64,000 nt of DNA from Spinacia oleracea (taxonomy: Eukaryota; Streptophyta; Magnoliopsida; Caryophyllales; Amaranthaceae), in assembly GCF_020520425.1 (NCBI RefSeq), contig NC_079487.1:80543141-80607140 (forward strand), written 5' to 3'. This document shows, one piece after another, positions 53,797 through 64,000 of this stretch (position 1 is the stretch's first letter; each line of letters begins with the position of its first letter). The position numbers were made by a program, and so were the translations under genes. The notes under the pieces were generated by a model. It was not told the origin of the DNA, did no database searches, and saw only the letters and a list, made by a program, of their open reading frames with translations.

Positions 53797-54730
53797 CAAT
53801 CAGCGACGACTTCTGTGGTTGCGCCGTTGTTGGTTCCGGTGGATGAATTGGTGATTACTCAGCGATCCCAAGTGGGGAGAAAACTTTTGGTTGGTTCGCT
53901 GGCCGATGTTCCTTCTAGCCCATTTGAGAACAACCGCAATGCAAATCGAGGTAAGAAATTAAATTTCATAACTCCAACTATTAAAATGGAAATCTTACAG
54001 CTTGTCTATAACTTACTGATGTAAATGCTCAATTGAAGAAATGGTTATCTGCAATTATTTTTTGTGTTGTGGGGGAGAACCCAACTATAAAAATACCTCG
54101 CTATGTTTATTGAGAAACATTGGAATTGTTCAAAAAAAACCTGATACTCCCTCCGTATTTTTTTAAGAGATACACTTGCCTTTTCCGGCCGTATTTATTT
54201 AAGAGATACACTTGCCATTTTTAGTAACTTATCAACCCCACCATCTAATTAAATAATACATCTAATATACCCTATCACCCACCATCCTATTAAACAAATA
54301 TTTTCATAAACCCACCCTACCCTCCACCCACCAAAATGACATGGTCCCCACATATTTAATTATTAAAATATCTATCCAACCCCACTTGCTTTATTAGTTT
54401 ATTTCATTCAATTATTCTTCTTAATACACGTGCCCGACCAAGTGTATCTCTTAAAAAAATACAGAGGGAGTATATATCTGCACGAGGAGGGGTATTTCAT
54501 CGTTCATTTTGAATCCGTAACAGAGAGAGAAAAAATTATGAACTTTGGACCATATACCCTAGAAAACCGTCCTACTATTTTGAAACCTTGGTCCGCTGAT
54601 TATTATTTCAAAGAAGAAGTGTTAAGAGAGGTTCCATTGTGGATTAAACTTCCCCATATACCATTGAATTGTTGGAGGATTGATTCCTTGAGTAGGATTG
54701 GAATTGAAGTACAATTGGTAAGCATGTAGA
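53797..54730 (+). pseudogene. Broken DUF4283 (LINE ORF1-type) fragment
   Basis: A first part (53797-54024) encodes a Ser/Pro-rich N-terminal region. After a stop at 54022, traces of the next segment (VGENPTIKIPRYVY) appear around 54070. The second part after the Stowaway (54471-54729) reads EEGYFIVHFESVTEREKIMNF, LKPWSADYY and VPLWIKLPHIPLNCW, the heart of DUF4283. DUF4283 is found in plant LINE ORF1 proteins, including the LINE at 58.4-63.3 kb here, and in related host sequences. No zinc knuckle or endonuclease follows. It is a truncated copy split by a MITE. Confidence 0.7.
54147..54470. mobile_element. Stowaway-type MITE inside the DUF4283 fragment
   Basis: 324 bp with ends CTCCCTCCGTATTTTTTTAA and TTAAAAAAATACAGAGGGAG and TA flanks. 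The left end carries a duplicated subterminal phrase (AAGAGATACACTTGCC twice). Confidence 0.9.
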
Positions 54731-55435
54731 CACTAAAACTTTATAGTGTATTACAATTAAATTAAATTAATTAATTTGAACCGATATCATAATATTAATG
54801 CATTTTAATTATTTTAGCCCACCTAAATTAAATGTCTAAATTACTCAAATACAATTTGGATCATATACTTTTGGGCTAGTTCGTATTGTTAGCCTGAAAT
54901 AGACAAATCAAGTGGACCAAATTAAAGACTCTCAAGTCAAAAAATGGGCCCGAGCCCAAAATCTATCAAGTCCAGTAAATGAGTCTCCATTTCCTATAAA
55001 TACCACTCTTCTACTTCAGTAGCAGGGACCATAAATTCTTTATTATCAAGAGCTCATAAAATTCTCTGGGAATTCTCTCCGAAAGTAGTCAATAAACACA
55101 TCAAATCTGTGTCGACTGCTTAGCCAAACCCAAACTCAAGTTGACATCATCAAGCGAACGTCACCCTAAACTCAAACTTAGGTTGATGTCATCAGACGAC
55201 TGTCACCCTAAACTCAAACTCAGGTTGACGTCATCAAACGACTGTCACCCTAAAATCAAATCCATGTATCATACACGTGTCAGTGTCAGTTGCGGAACAG
55301 AATTAGAGGACTTAGTTTATTTTCTTGCAAACTGTCAAAGACATATATTATACCCAAACATTCAAATATTTATAAAATTACTTTGTTACATTCTTTTATA
55401 TCTTACTTGCCTAGACTAGAAAATTTGTGTATACA
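54725..55435 (+). repeat. Gypsy 5' LTR (single LTR in window)
   Basis: Begins TGTAGACACTAAAAC and ends TGTGTATACA, so the ends are inverted TGTA/TACA. It has a TATA-type CTATAAATACC near 54996. Three copies of a 42-bp unit (TTGACGTCATCAAACGACTG-like) start at 55141, 55183 and 55225. It sits directly upstream of a Gypsy gag frame. The 3' LTR is not in the window. Confidence 0.6.
55141..55262 (+). repeat. 42-bp tandem repeat inside the Gypsy LTR
   Basis: Three units, each with a TGACGTCA-like or diverged core (TGACATCA, TGATGTCA, TGACGTCA). TGACGTCA is a bZIP/CRE-type binding word, so this array could be a transcription enhancer of the element. That role is inferred. Confidence 0.65.
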
Positions 55436-55484
55436 AATTTTTCCACGTTGGGTCGGACAACCTCTACATCTCATCTCTGTTTTC

Positions 55485-56526
55485 ATGGCTCCGAAGAAAG
55501 TTATCTCTCAACCTATTGAAGTGACAACTGTCACAGTTCAGGGACGAGCTGCAACATTGGCTGCAATGTTCCAAAACATGGGTATAGTTACTAGAGGAAT
55601 GAGGAAGAGGAATATCGCCTCTGTTGTAGCAGATCTGCAGACTGCATGCGTTCCTACCAAGGATGGAAACGCCATGCTTTTCCCTCAATTTATAAGGTGC
55701 TTGTCACGCCTTCCTTGGAAAGGTCGCGCGAAACCCCTGTGTACGGTTCAACGTCTTCATCAGAACCTGAACAACATTCTGTTGCTTCACTTAAATGGAA
55801 GCAAAACTTTCTTGGGAATTCTGACAAGTTGGTCACCCACAACGGTCCACTCTTTGAGTTTTATGACGGAGAGAACGACTTTGAAGCTAGTAGTGTTTCC
55901 CCAATACCAGAAGAGGCGTTTGGTTTCAAAGAATCCTTTGAATTCTCACATGCAGACACTGCTTCTGTAATGGTGATTAATACGAAGACTGTTGTGGAGC
56001 AGTTGGCTAAGATGAATGTTCTTCTCGAATGGCTCACAACAGACGGAGAAGAAAAAGATGTTAAACTCAAGCACCTAACTAAGAAGCTTAGAAAACTTCA
56101 CATTAACGTCTCTTCAAAGCACGTGAGTTCAGAAATTTATAGTGGTAGCTCTGACTCTGATAGAAGCTCGGGTGGCTTGGTCAAGGTCAGTGCTCAACAA
56201 ATACAAGACATCATAGCCCACACTGTCAAAAGTAAACTAAGAGGAGGCTTTCACGGCAATCATCATTTTGTGAAACCTTATACAAAGAGAATTGACAAAC
56301 TGCGGATGCCAACATATTACCATCCACCAAAATTTAACCTATTTGATGGGACGGATAATCCTAAGCAGCATGTCGCACACTTCATAGAGACATGCAACAA
56401 TGGCGGTAAAACAGACGACTTTCTCGTTAAGCAATTTGTCCGTTCTCTCAAAGGGATTGCTTTTGATTGGTACACGGGTTTCCCTGCACAATCCATTGAT
56501 AGTTGGGATCAAATGGAGACAGGATT
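55485..56526 (+). pseudogene. Ty3/Gypsy gag, frameshifted and cut by a second family A element
   Basis: Starts MAPKKVISQPIEVTTVTVQG at 55485. The frame is lost near 55665 and resumes one frame over, running through the FEFYDGENDFEA region to the gag core MPTYYHPPKFNLFDGTDNPK, HVAHFIETCNNGG and FVRSLKGIAFDWYTG, which is typical of Athila/Tat-type elements. It breaks at 56526, where the second family A LTR begins. The protein would be capsid-like. Two lesions (frameshift and insertion) make it non-functional. Confidence 0.85.
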
Positions 56527-57916
56527 TGAAGGAAATAATGCCCTTGGTCCAAGTATGCATATAATATTAAGTCTAATAAATGCGGTTCAGTATTAATTAA
56601 CAAGTTAATAATTCAGTGAGATCAAGTGAGCTGAATGTCTAGCTAGAGGCCGCTTCAGTTCAAGTGGAATTAATTATATTAATCCACAGCTTACTCTTGA
56701 CTGAACCCGTAGGGTCACACAAATAGTACGTAAACGGATCGGAATTAAATACTCCATCTATGGATATTCGGAATCGACGGATCTTGGTTTCAGTGGGAGC
56801 TGAGATCGTCACAAGCAAGAAATGAATACTCCGGAAACGATGATATTGCCGGAAACGGAAATATGGATCGTATCGGAAATATAAATATTATCCAAGTCGT
56901 AGATGTTGCCGGAAACGGAAACATGGTACGTATCGGAAAATATTATCGGAAATGGAAATATTGCCGGAATCGGAAATATTGCCGGAAACGGAAATATTGT
57001 CAGAATCGGAAATATTATCGGAATTGGAAAATAATTCCGGAAACGGAAATATTAAATATTTGTTCGAAACGGAAATTAATTCCGGAATCGGAAATATTAA
57101 ATATTGTTCGTATCAGAAATGAATTCCGGAATCGGGAATTTAATCGGAAGCGTATCGTACGAATTAGCATCGGACGAGGTTCGCTAGACGAAGTCCCAGC
57201 ACGAAGCCAGGCCATCGCCTAACAAGCCACACGCATCACCGACACACGCCAAGCTTCGACCAGGCCCAGCGCAAGGCCAGGCCCAGCCAAGGCCTTGGGC
57301 GCGCGCGCGGACACAGGCAACAAGCATGGGCCGAGCCGCTGTGCGCTCAGCGTGGGCCGCAAGGCCTGCGCGAGTGTGCGGTGCTCGTACGATGCTCGTG
57401 TGCGTGCTATACGAATCCTAAAGCTATCAGGATTCAATATATGATTAAATTCCTAATCCTAAAAGATAAATTAATTAAATAAGAGTTCTACTAGGATTCT
57501 AATTTAATTAATTCGTATCCTAGTAGGATTCCAATACTCTTTCCATACCCCTATTAATATGTGGCCTGGGTTCACAATTTAGATCGAGATTTTGAAGTAT
57601 TCAAAAGGTAAGATTTTCAAGCAAAAATCAGCCAAACACTTGCAACCCAAATAGCCGAAAATTCTAGTAACCCTAAGGGCGATTCTAGTTGGTCAAGCTT
57701 AAGGCGGATCTGGACGTGCTGTGGACTATCTACGGAGGGACGACACTTGGAGTCCTAAAGACTTGTTCTTGTTCGGTTCGGGCGCAGCTAGGGAGGGCAC
57801 GCTACAAAGTGTATGCATCTGAATTATGCTAAATGATTATGTGTAAATAATATGTTTCCTGGCTTTATGGTTTTTCCGCATGATTTATGTTTATTCATAT
57901 GTATCATAACCTAACA
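56527..57916 (+). repeat. Family A copy B 5' LTR
   Basis: 1390 bp. Same start TGAAGGAAATAATGCCC and end CATAACCTAACA as copy A. The CGGAA-rich stretch is well conserved, while the GC-rich block at 57180-57400 is largely different in sequence, though similar in composition. PBS GTGGTATCACGAGCC follows. Confidence 0.92.
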
Positions 57917-58557
57917 GTGGTATCACGAGCCTCTTATTATTTTCATAATCTAAATTGCATGAACATGGTTAAATTTTACAAATTTGCAAAGAATTAAAGG
58001 GGTGATTAATTTTCGTAATTAATTGCAAATTGCGTTTATTTAATTATATGTACGCAGTTTTTCGGCAGTTTCTTCGTTACTCATCCAAATCGAGTGATTT
58101 TTGTGTCAATTCCGCATGTGAAAGGCATTCTAAAATTTTGACAAAAATACTCTTTTTCGGCCGAACCCAGAATTCCCAAATTCGAAGCCTAACTATGACT
58201 TTTCGGAGGTTTTAGTTTTTCGAACGCAAAAGTTTGTAAATTTAAGATGTTAAATTAAATATTTGCGATTCTTATTGATAAATCTTGAGTTTTTGATTGA
58301 CCTACTGTATATGTTTAACAATTATGAATGCCTAGACTTGTTAATTATACAACCTAATTTGTAATTATGATTAATTTGTTGAAATTCGAATAATTTAGAA
58401 TTGATTTGATTTTTTTTTTTTTTTTTTTTGCTAGGCAAGAAAGGATAATATTAAGCACAAAACCAAATTACAACCTAAGCTTAACTTCAAGAGGCACGAA
58501 CCAACTAGGTTGGACCTTACCACCAAGAAGCAAGCAAACAGAAACACCTATACAAGC

Positions 58558-61500
58558 TCACAGAGCCATAAACCAAGTACAATCCCTTCTACTAACCTTC
58601 TTAGGCATTACAACTTTGATTCTATCTTTCACAGCATGCTTAATACTCTTTACAGAATTCTGCACTGTAGGAACATACTTATCCCAAAAGCTACCATTTC
58701 TGCACTGCCAAACTACATAGACAATTGCTGCAAGGCCTGCATACCAGACTTGCTTCTTGAAATGGGAATGCCTGCTATGATAAATCCCCCTTGTGATCTG
58801 CTGAAGATCAGAAGAAACACCAGGGATACTCATCCAGCTTCTAATATCATTAAGGCATTGCTGACTGTAGGAGCAAGAGAAGAACAAATGCTTATGATCC
58901 TCATCCTGTTGCCCACACAATAAACACAGTGGGGACACACTAACACCAATTCTAGCAAGCTTTGCTGTGGTTTGAAGCCTAGCTTGAACAGCCATCCAGC
59001 AAATAAATCTATGTCTTGGAACATTTAGCCTATTCCAAACTAACCTGTCCCTAGTGACCAAAGGTCTAGCCTCAATTAATTTCTCATATACCACTTTAAC
59101 TGAGTACTGAGCAATAGTACTAAACTCATTCTGAGAGTAATATTGCTTCAAAATCTCCTTAGTTTCACAAACTTTCCTCCAATACCAGCTGGCTGAAGCA
59201 TTAGGCTGGTAATCCCACCAAACCCCATCTTTAACATATACAACATTGACCCACTTAATCCAAACATTATCCTGTTTGGAAGCAACAGCCCACACATATT
59301 TGCCCATCAGTGCAATGTTCCACTTAACAACATCTCTGAAGCCTAAACCACCCTCTTTCTTGTGACAGCAAGACTGTGCCCAAGAGATATTACTTGGTTT
59401 TGTGCTGTAAGCTTTGCCACTCCAAAGAAAAGACCTGCAGATCTTATTAATCTCATATAAAACTTGCTTAGGGAGCACATACACCTGAGCCCAATACATA
59501 TGCAAACTCAATAAGACTGAATTGATCAGTTGCATTCTAGCTGAGTAGGAGAGATTCCTGGAGCTCCAAACTTTAGTTCTTGCAATCATCTTGTCCACCA
59601 ACATATCACACTGAGCTGTGGTGATTTTCTTAGAACAAATTGGTACCCCCAAGTACTTGAAAGGCAAAAAACTTCTGGTAAAACCAGAAACCAATTCTAC
59701 CCTATTAATATCAGAATCAGACATCCCATAGCAATAGATAGAAGATTTCTGTTTGTTAGGCTGTAAACCAGAAGTATCAGAGAATAGCTTGAAAGCCTGT
59801 AGCAACAGATAGATAGAAGCAAAATCACCTTTGCAGCACAAGATCAGATCATCTGCAAAGCAGAGATGAGTGAGCTTTACAGCTTTACACCTTGGATGAT
59901 ACTGGAACAAAGGCAGCAAGCTCATGCCGTGCAGAACTCTGGACAAATATTCCATACAAATGACAAAGAGCAAAGGAGACATGGGATTACCTTGTCTTAG
60001 CCCTCTCTGAGATTTAAAAAACCCATGCATAGTGCCATTGATCATCAAGGAGTACATAGGAGTGGTGACACACTCCATCACAATATGCACAAAATGTTCA
60101 GGGAAACCCAATTGCTCCAACATCTCCTGTAAGAAATTCCAATCCACAGTATCGTAAGCTTTTTGTAAGTCAATCTTCATTAAGCAGCTAGGTTTGACAT
60201 CCTTCCTCCCATAATGCTTCACTAAGTCCTGCACCACCATAATGTTATGGACAATGTGCCTTCCATGAACAAAACCACCCTGATTTTCCATGATCAAATC
60301 AGGTAAGATTTGTCTAAGCCTATTACACAGCACCTTAGTAACACACTTATACAGTGTGTTACAGCAAGAAATGGGTCTAAAATCACTCACAGTATTAGGA
60401 CATTTAATCTTAGGAATAAGAGTGATCACTGTGTGATTAAGCTCTTTCAAAAGCTTCCTTTGCTGTAGAACATCTAAAACAGCAGCCACCACTTCATCAC
60501 CAACAATACTCCAGGAATCTTTAAAGAAAAAGGTACCAAAACCATCTGGACCTGGAGCTTTAACCCCAGGAATAGAAAACAAAGCCTTTCTTACTTCATC
60601 TGCAGTGTATGGACCATTCAGAATTGCTCTATGTTGATTATTTATGAGAGGACCTAGCTGAACCACTTGACTGAGAACTGCTTTCCTATTGGTCTGAGTA
60701 GTACCCAATAAGGAAGTATAATACTCCAAGAAAGCCATAGACAGCTCAGTAGAATCTTCTTTCCAATTGCCATGCATATCATGAATACTATAAATCTAAT
60801 TCAGAGTTCTTCTCTGTCTGATGCTCTGGTGAAAAAGAGCAGTGTTTTCATCACCTGCTTTGAGCCAGTCCATCTTTGCTTTTTGTCTCAAAAAATCCAA
60901 ATATGCCTGATGTTTTAATCTATATTCACTGATAGCCTGTAGTTCCAGATCAGCCAAAGTTACATCAGAAGGATTCAGATGCATAGCCTGTTGAGCTGCA
61001 TTCATATCATTAAATGCCTTAATATCTGCAGCCTGAATATCAGAGAAACCCAATCTATTCAGATCCTTCAAAGCACCCTTAACTTGCTTCAATTTGTTAA
61101 CAACCACATACATCTTTGTGCCATGAAATTGCTTGTTCCATTGTTGCTGAATGATAGAGAGAAAATAAGGAGAACTCTTCCACATAGTGAAATATTTAAA
61201 AGGCTTCTTTCCCCCTCCAGTTCTAGGATAAACAGTAAGCAAACTAGGGGAATGATCAAAGGTGCCCTCATTCATAAAACAAACCTCAGCTGTGGGAAAT
61301 TGAGTTTGCCAATTAGAATTTGCCATAATTCTGTCAAGCTTTGAAAATACTCTGGCAGCACCTTGCTGTTTATTGTTCCAAGTGTAATAATTCCCCACAC
61401 TCTTAATATCATCCATTCCACAGAAATGCATACATTGACATATATCCACAATCTCAGCATTCCTAACAGGAGCCCCAATCTTCTCTTCAGTGGTCATTAC

Positions 61501-61919
61501 ACAATTAAAATCACCACACATAATCCAAGCATCCTGAGTGTATAAAGCTTTGAGATCACTCCAAAGATCCAATCTCTTATGACTTTCATTGAAGGCATAG
61601 ATGAAAGTACAATAAAAACTAGAAGAACCACCCACTGGCTTAACCAGACAGTGAATAAGCTGGCTTGTAACTTGTAGAATAGTCACAACAAAACTGCTAG
61701 GATTCCAAGCAAGCACAATCCTACCCCCATCATGATAACTGCTATTACTAGTGAAACACCAATTCAAAAATACTTTTTGGTAACAAGATTAGGAACCTTC
61801 ACCTTATGCTCCAGAAGTCCTACTAGCCCCACATGGTGTTTGTGAATGAAATGCTTCACTACACCTTGCTTATGAGCTAAATTAAGACCCCTGACATTCC
61901 AAGTTACAATTCTATCCAT
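58558..61919 (-). pseudogene. LINE ORF2: endonuclease and reverse transcriptase with two lesions
   Basis: Starts at the ATG at 61919 (MDRIVTWNVRGLNLAHKQG). The apurinic-type endonuclease shows CGDFN, FSKLDRIMAN and FDHSPSLL. The reverse transcriptase has KAPGPDGF, FRPISCCN, LMKIDLQKAYDTVDW, GLRQGNPMSPLLF and the catalytic FADDL near 59850, then the zf-RVT region (WNRLNVPRHRFICWMA, CLLCGQQDEDHKHLFFSC). Two defects: a one-base loss in a T run near 61770 shifts the frame, and an in-frame TAG near 60783 splits endonuclease from reverse transcriptase. Otherwise about 1120 codons, normal for plant L1. Confidence 0.93.
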
Positions 61920-63196
61920 AAGAGTGGGAGGAGTTCCCTCCTCCTAGCTCACCTGCCCCATCTTCAATGTCCACCTCCACTACTACAGGTTCAACTTCAC
62001 CAATTTCCTCTTCATTTAACAAATGAAAAGTGTTTTTCAAGTGTGTTGGTGCTGCAATTGAGTTTCTCACCCTGATAGGCCTAAGAGCTTGTTAAAAACC
62101 CTCTTGGTCCACTGCAGGAGCTTGCACCATTGGTTTCGCTGGCTGCACTGAGTGTTTCTGCACCCAAACTTTCCTATTACCCTGCCTACATTCAGCATCT
62201 TGGTGTCCCACCATCTTACACACCCCACACTTACTAGGTTTCCATTCATACTTTATGTCTACCTTAATCAATTCACCATGTTCATCCATGAAAGAAACTT
62301 GATCAGGCAAACTGTGAGTAATAGGCATGTCCACTAAAACCCTAGAAAAGTGAAAGTTATCCCTATTAGTAGTGGCAGAATCTCTTTTCACAGGTTTCCC
62401 TATTTGATTCACAATTTTGAAGAGTGCCTTTTCCCCCCCAATATTTGATATTAAGTTTTAATTGGATCCATATAGGAACAGACCTAATCTCCTCCTTCTC
62501 CATGTCCATATCTACACTCCATGGCTTCATGATCAATGGTTTACCATCAAAGAAAAAGTGTCCTGTTAACACCTTATCCCTCATGTCCATAGTGTGAAAT
62601 CGAACTAGGAACATCCCTTTTTTCACCATGACTACCTTATCAAGCTTGTAGTTCTTCCATATTTGTCTAACGAAACCCTCCATAACATGAGCAGGTGGAT
62701 TAGCACCAACAACATAGCACAAAATAGCAGAATTCCAGAATTCTATTTCTTCCTGAATGTCATCCAAATCAATCTGAATAGGGTCTAGATTTTCAACCGA
62801 TTTATTCGAAACTGATTTATCAGATATGCTACCAACTTCATCATTATTATGCACAGATATCTCATCCAATTGCTGCAAAATAGGGACAGAAATTGTACCT
62901 ACATCCATGTTTGCTCTGTTTTGACGCACCAACTCAGAAGAATGGTGAATCTGCTGCATCCACTCATTGAATGAGTGTCGCACCTCTGATCTCAGTTGAA
63001 GATGTTGCACACTCGATTTCGGAGTGAGAATTTCATTCTCCATTCCAAAATCCAGTGCCTCCACGCCTAATAGTTCATCAATCGGACGCGTTCTGAGAGC
63101 ATGCGAATCCGATGAAGGTCCACGAGGCTTCGTCCTCACATTTCCATGAGAATTATGCTTGCTACCTTGCCCTTTGCCCCCAGTTTTTCGTGCCAT
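61912..63196 (-). pseudogene. LINE ORF1: DUF4283 and CCHC zinc-knuckle protein with two lesions
   Basis: RNA-binding chaperone of the L1 particle. Starts at the ATG at 63196 (MARKTGGKGQGSKHNSHG); the open frame upstream of it lies outside the element. DUF4283 core: MVKKGMFLVRFHTMDMRDKV and PLIMKPWSVDMDMEKEE. A one-base gain in a G run (7 G, near 62438) shifts the frame. The zinc knuckle CGVCKMVGHQDAEC follows in the next frame. A TAA at about 62093 replaces a Gln codon. The original stop TAG is at 61912-61914, overlapping the ORF2 start by 8 bases. Confidence 0.88.
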
Positions 63197-63514
63197 GGCA
63201 ACGGAGCACAATAAGGCTATCGTGCACCGAGAGAAAGCTTGGGGAGAAAGAAAAGTTTTTCTACTGTATACATTCGATTTGATTTTCATAATTAATTAAT
63301 AATTTAATTAGGTATCCATGATTAAAATCCACCATAAAAATTGTTAATTTATGTTAAATTTTTAATTTTTATGACCTAGATTTGAATCCATGTTAATCGG
63401 AAACTAATTGATTAATAAATTTTCGATTTTTCGCCCTAAAATTATGAAATTAATATGTTTTATTAATTCATCATTAATTTTAAATTAAAAATTTTAAATT
63501 TTATGAAAACGCTC

Positions 63515-63915
63515 ATGAATGTTGCACGCACAAAGCAATGGAAGCTACGTGTTACCCTTAAGGGGTGTTGTATAGTGCGGGCACGCGACGACGAGCAAGG
63601 GAGCTCGTCGCCCGTGCGGTACCAATGCAGCGAGCAACAAAGCGTGGCGCGCACGCGAAGCAAAGGAGCTGGCCGTGTGTGCTATGTGATGGGCGAGGGC
63701 GAGGGGCAAGGCAAGCGAGCAGTCGCGTGTGGGCAGCAAGCGAGCTGCGCCACAACGCGTACTGCCGCGCGCAGCGAGCGCTGGCTCACGTGCAGTGCCT
63801 TGCGAGGGTGAGCAGCAGCAGACGCGACACAACACAGAGGCTGCGCGCATCGTGGCCAGCGATGGCTGCGTGTGCGTGTGGCCTATGGCTGTGCGTTGCG
63901 TGGTGATGTGCGTAC
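63515..63915 (+). repeat. GC-rich leader block with stem-loop, family A copy B
   Basis: Counterpart of 32160-32705. The inner hairpin (63590-63609) has identical arms and loop, and the outer CGGGC/GCCCG stem is kept, although downstream GC-rich sequence has diverged and is shorter. The 23-bp repeats of copy A are not obvious here. Confidence 0.75.
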
Positions 63916-64000
63916 CTTGTGTTACGATTAAATCGTTTTAAATTTTAATTTGAGATTTTCAGTTCATGTAATTTTAATTAATTTTAAAATTAATAATTTA

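Larger units (their letters stand above)
58414..63275 (-). mobile_element. L1-type LINE, near full length
   Basis: 4.86 kb on the minus strand, ending in a poly(A) tail (T run to 58429). An 11-bp duplication GATTTGATTTT flanks it (58403-58413 and 63276-63286). ORF1 (DUF4283 and zinc knuckle) and ORF2 (endonuclease, reverse transcriptase, zf-RVT) are both recognisable and nearly intact. No RNase H domain was seen. The few lesions and clear duplication suggest a young insertion. Confidence 0.94.
56527..64000 (+). mobile_element. Second family A element (copy B), runs off the window
   Basis: The 5' LTR 56527-57916 and internal sequence from 57917 match family A copy A (30050 onwards) but with many more differences, so the two copies are not recent duplicates. 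The internal region is split by the LINE at 58414-63275 and resumes to the window edge through the GC-rich hairpin block. It lies in the gag of a Gypsy element. Confidence 0.9.

Noticed and set aside
54430..54480. Start of a gene at the end of the Stowaway
   Set aside because: The frame begins inside the MITE and merely reads into the DUF4283 fragment.
58406..58923. Plus-strand open frames antisense to LINE ORF2
   Set aside because: Shadows of the minus-strand coding sequence; no domain or start context.

Overview
This is plant nuclear DNA, AT-rich and full of introns and transposable elements. Gene structures with GT-AG introns, Stowaway miniature elements (ends CTCCCTCCGT), Helitrons, Copia and Gypsy elements and an L1-type LINE all indicate a dicot. 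The repeat style, especially the LTR family beginning TGAAGGAAATAATG, reminds me of spinach and other Amaranthaceae, but that species guess is from memory.

Four host genes are supported. At 1-845 (minus) lie the first four exons of a BOR4-type boron/anion exchanger, cut by the window edge. At 2148-9714 (minus) is a complete 10-exon, 716-residue DXS-family gene with several thiamine-diphosphate and metal-site residues replaced, as expected of the divergent third DXS clade. At 21846-25731 (plus) is a secreted EG45/plant-natriuretic-peptide-like gene of three exons. At 44523-51035 (minus) is a complete 9-exon gene for the 26S proteasome ATPase RPT6 (412 residues).

Almost everything else is mobile DNA. 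From 8.3 to 26 kb there are a SINE with a 17-bp target duplication, a Harbinger-type MITE, Stowaway elements, two or three Helitron ends, a GC-rich hAT element and two Mutator-type elements with perfect 9-bp duplications, one of them carrying a proline-rich reading frame. From 26541 to 41992 a Copia element (minus) is split by a 10.2-kb LTR element ('family A', 30050-40238) that landed inside its polyprotein gene. Family A has nearly identical LTRs but only a decayed pol relic, so it was probably moved by enzymes from another element. A second copy (56527 to beyond 64000) interrupts a Gypsy gag gene and is itself interrupted by a 4.9-kb LINE (58414-63275). Between 51.3 and 54.7 kb lie an unusual element with CTGAT pentamer arrays at both ends, a hAT element nested in it, and a broken DUF4283 fragment with a Stowaway inside.

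There is no operon or defence-type gene cluster. The most interesting points are the degenerate DXS active site, the family A elements with a conserved GC-rich hairpin leader, and the CTGAT-ended element.
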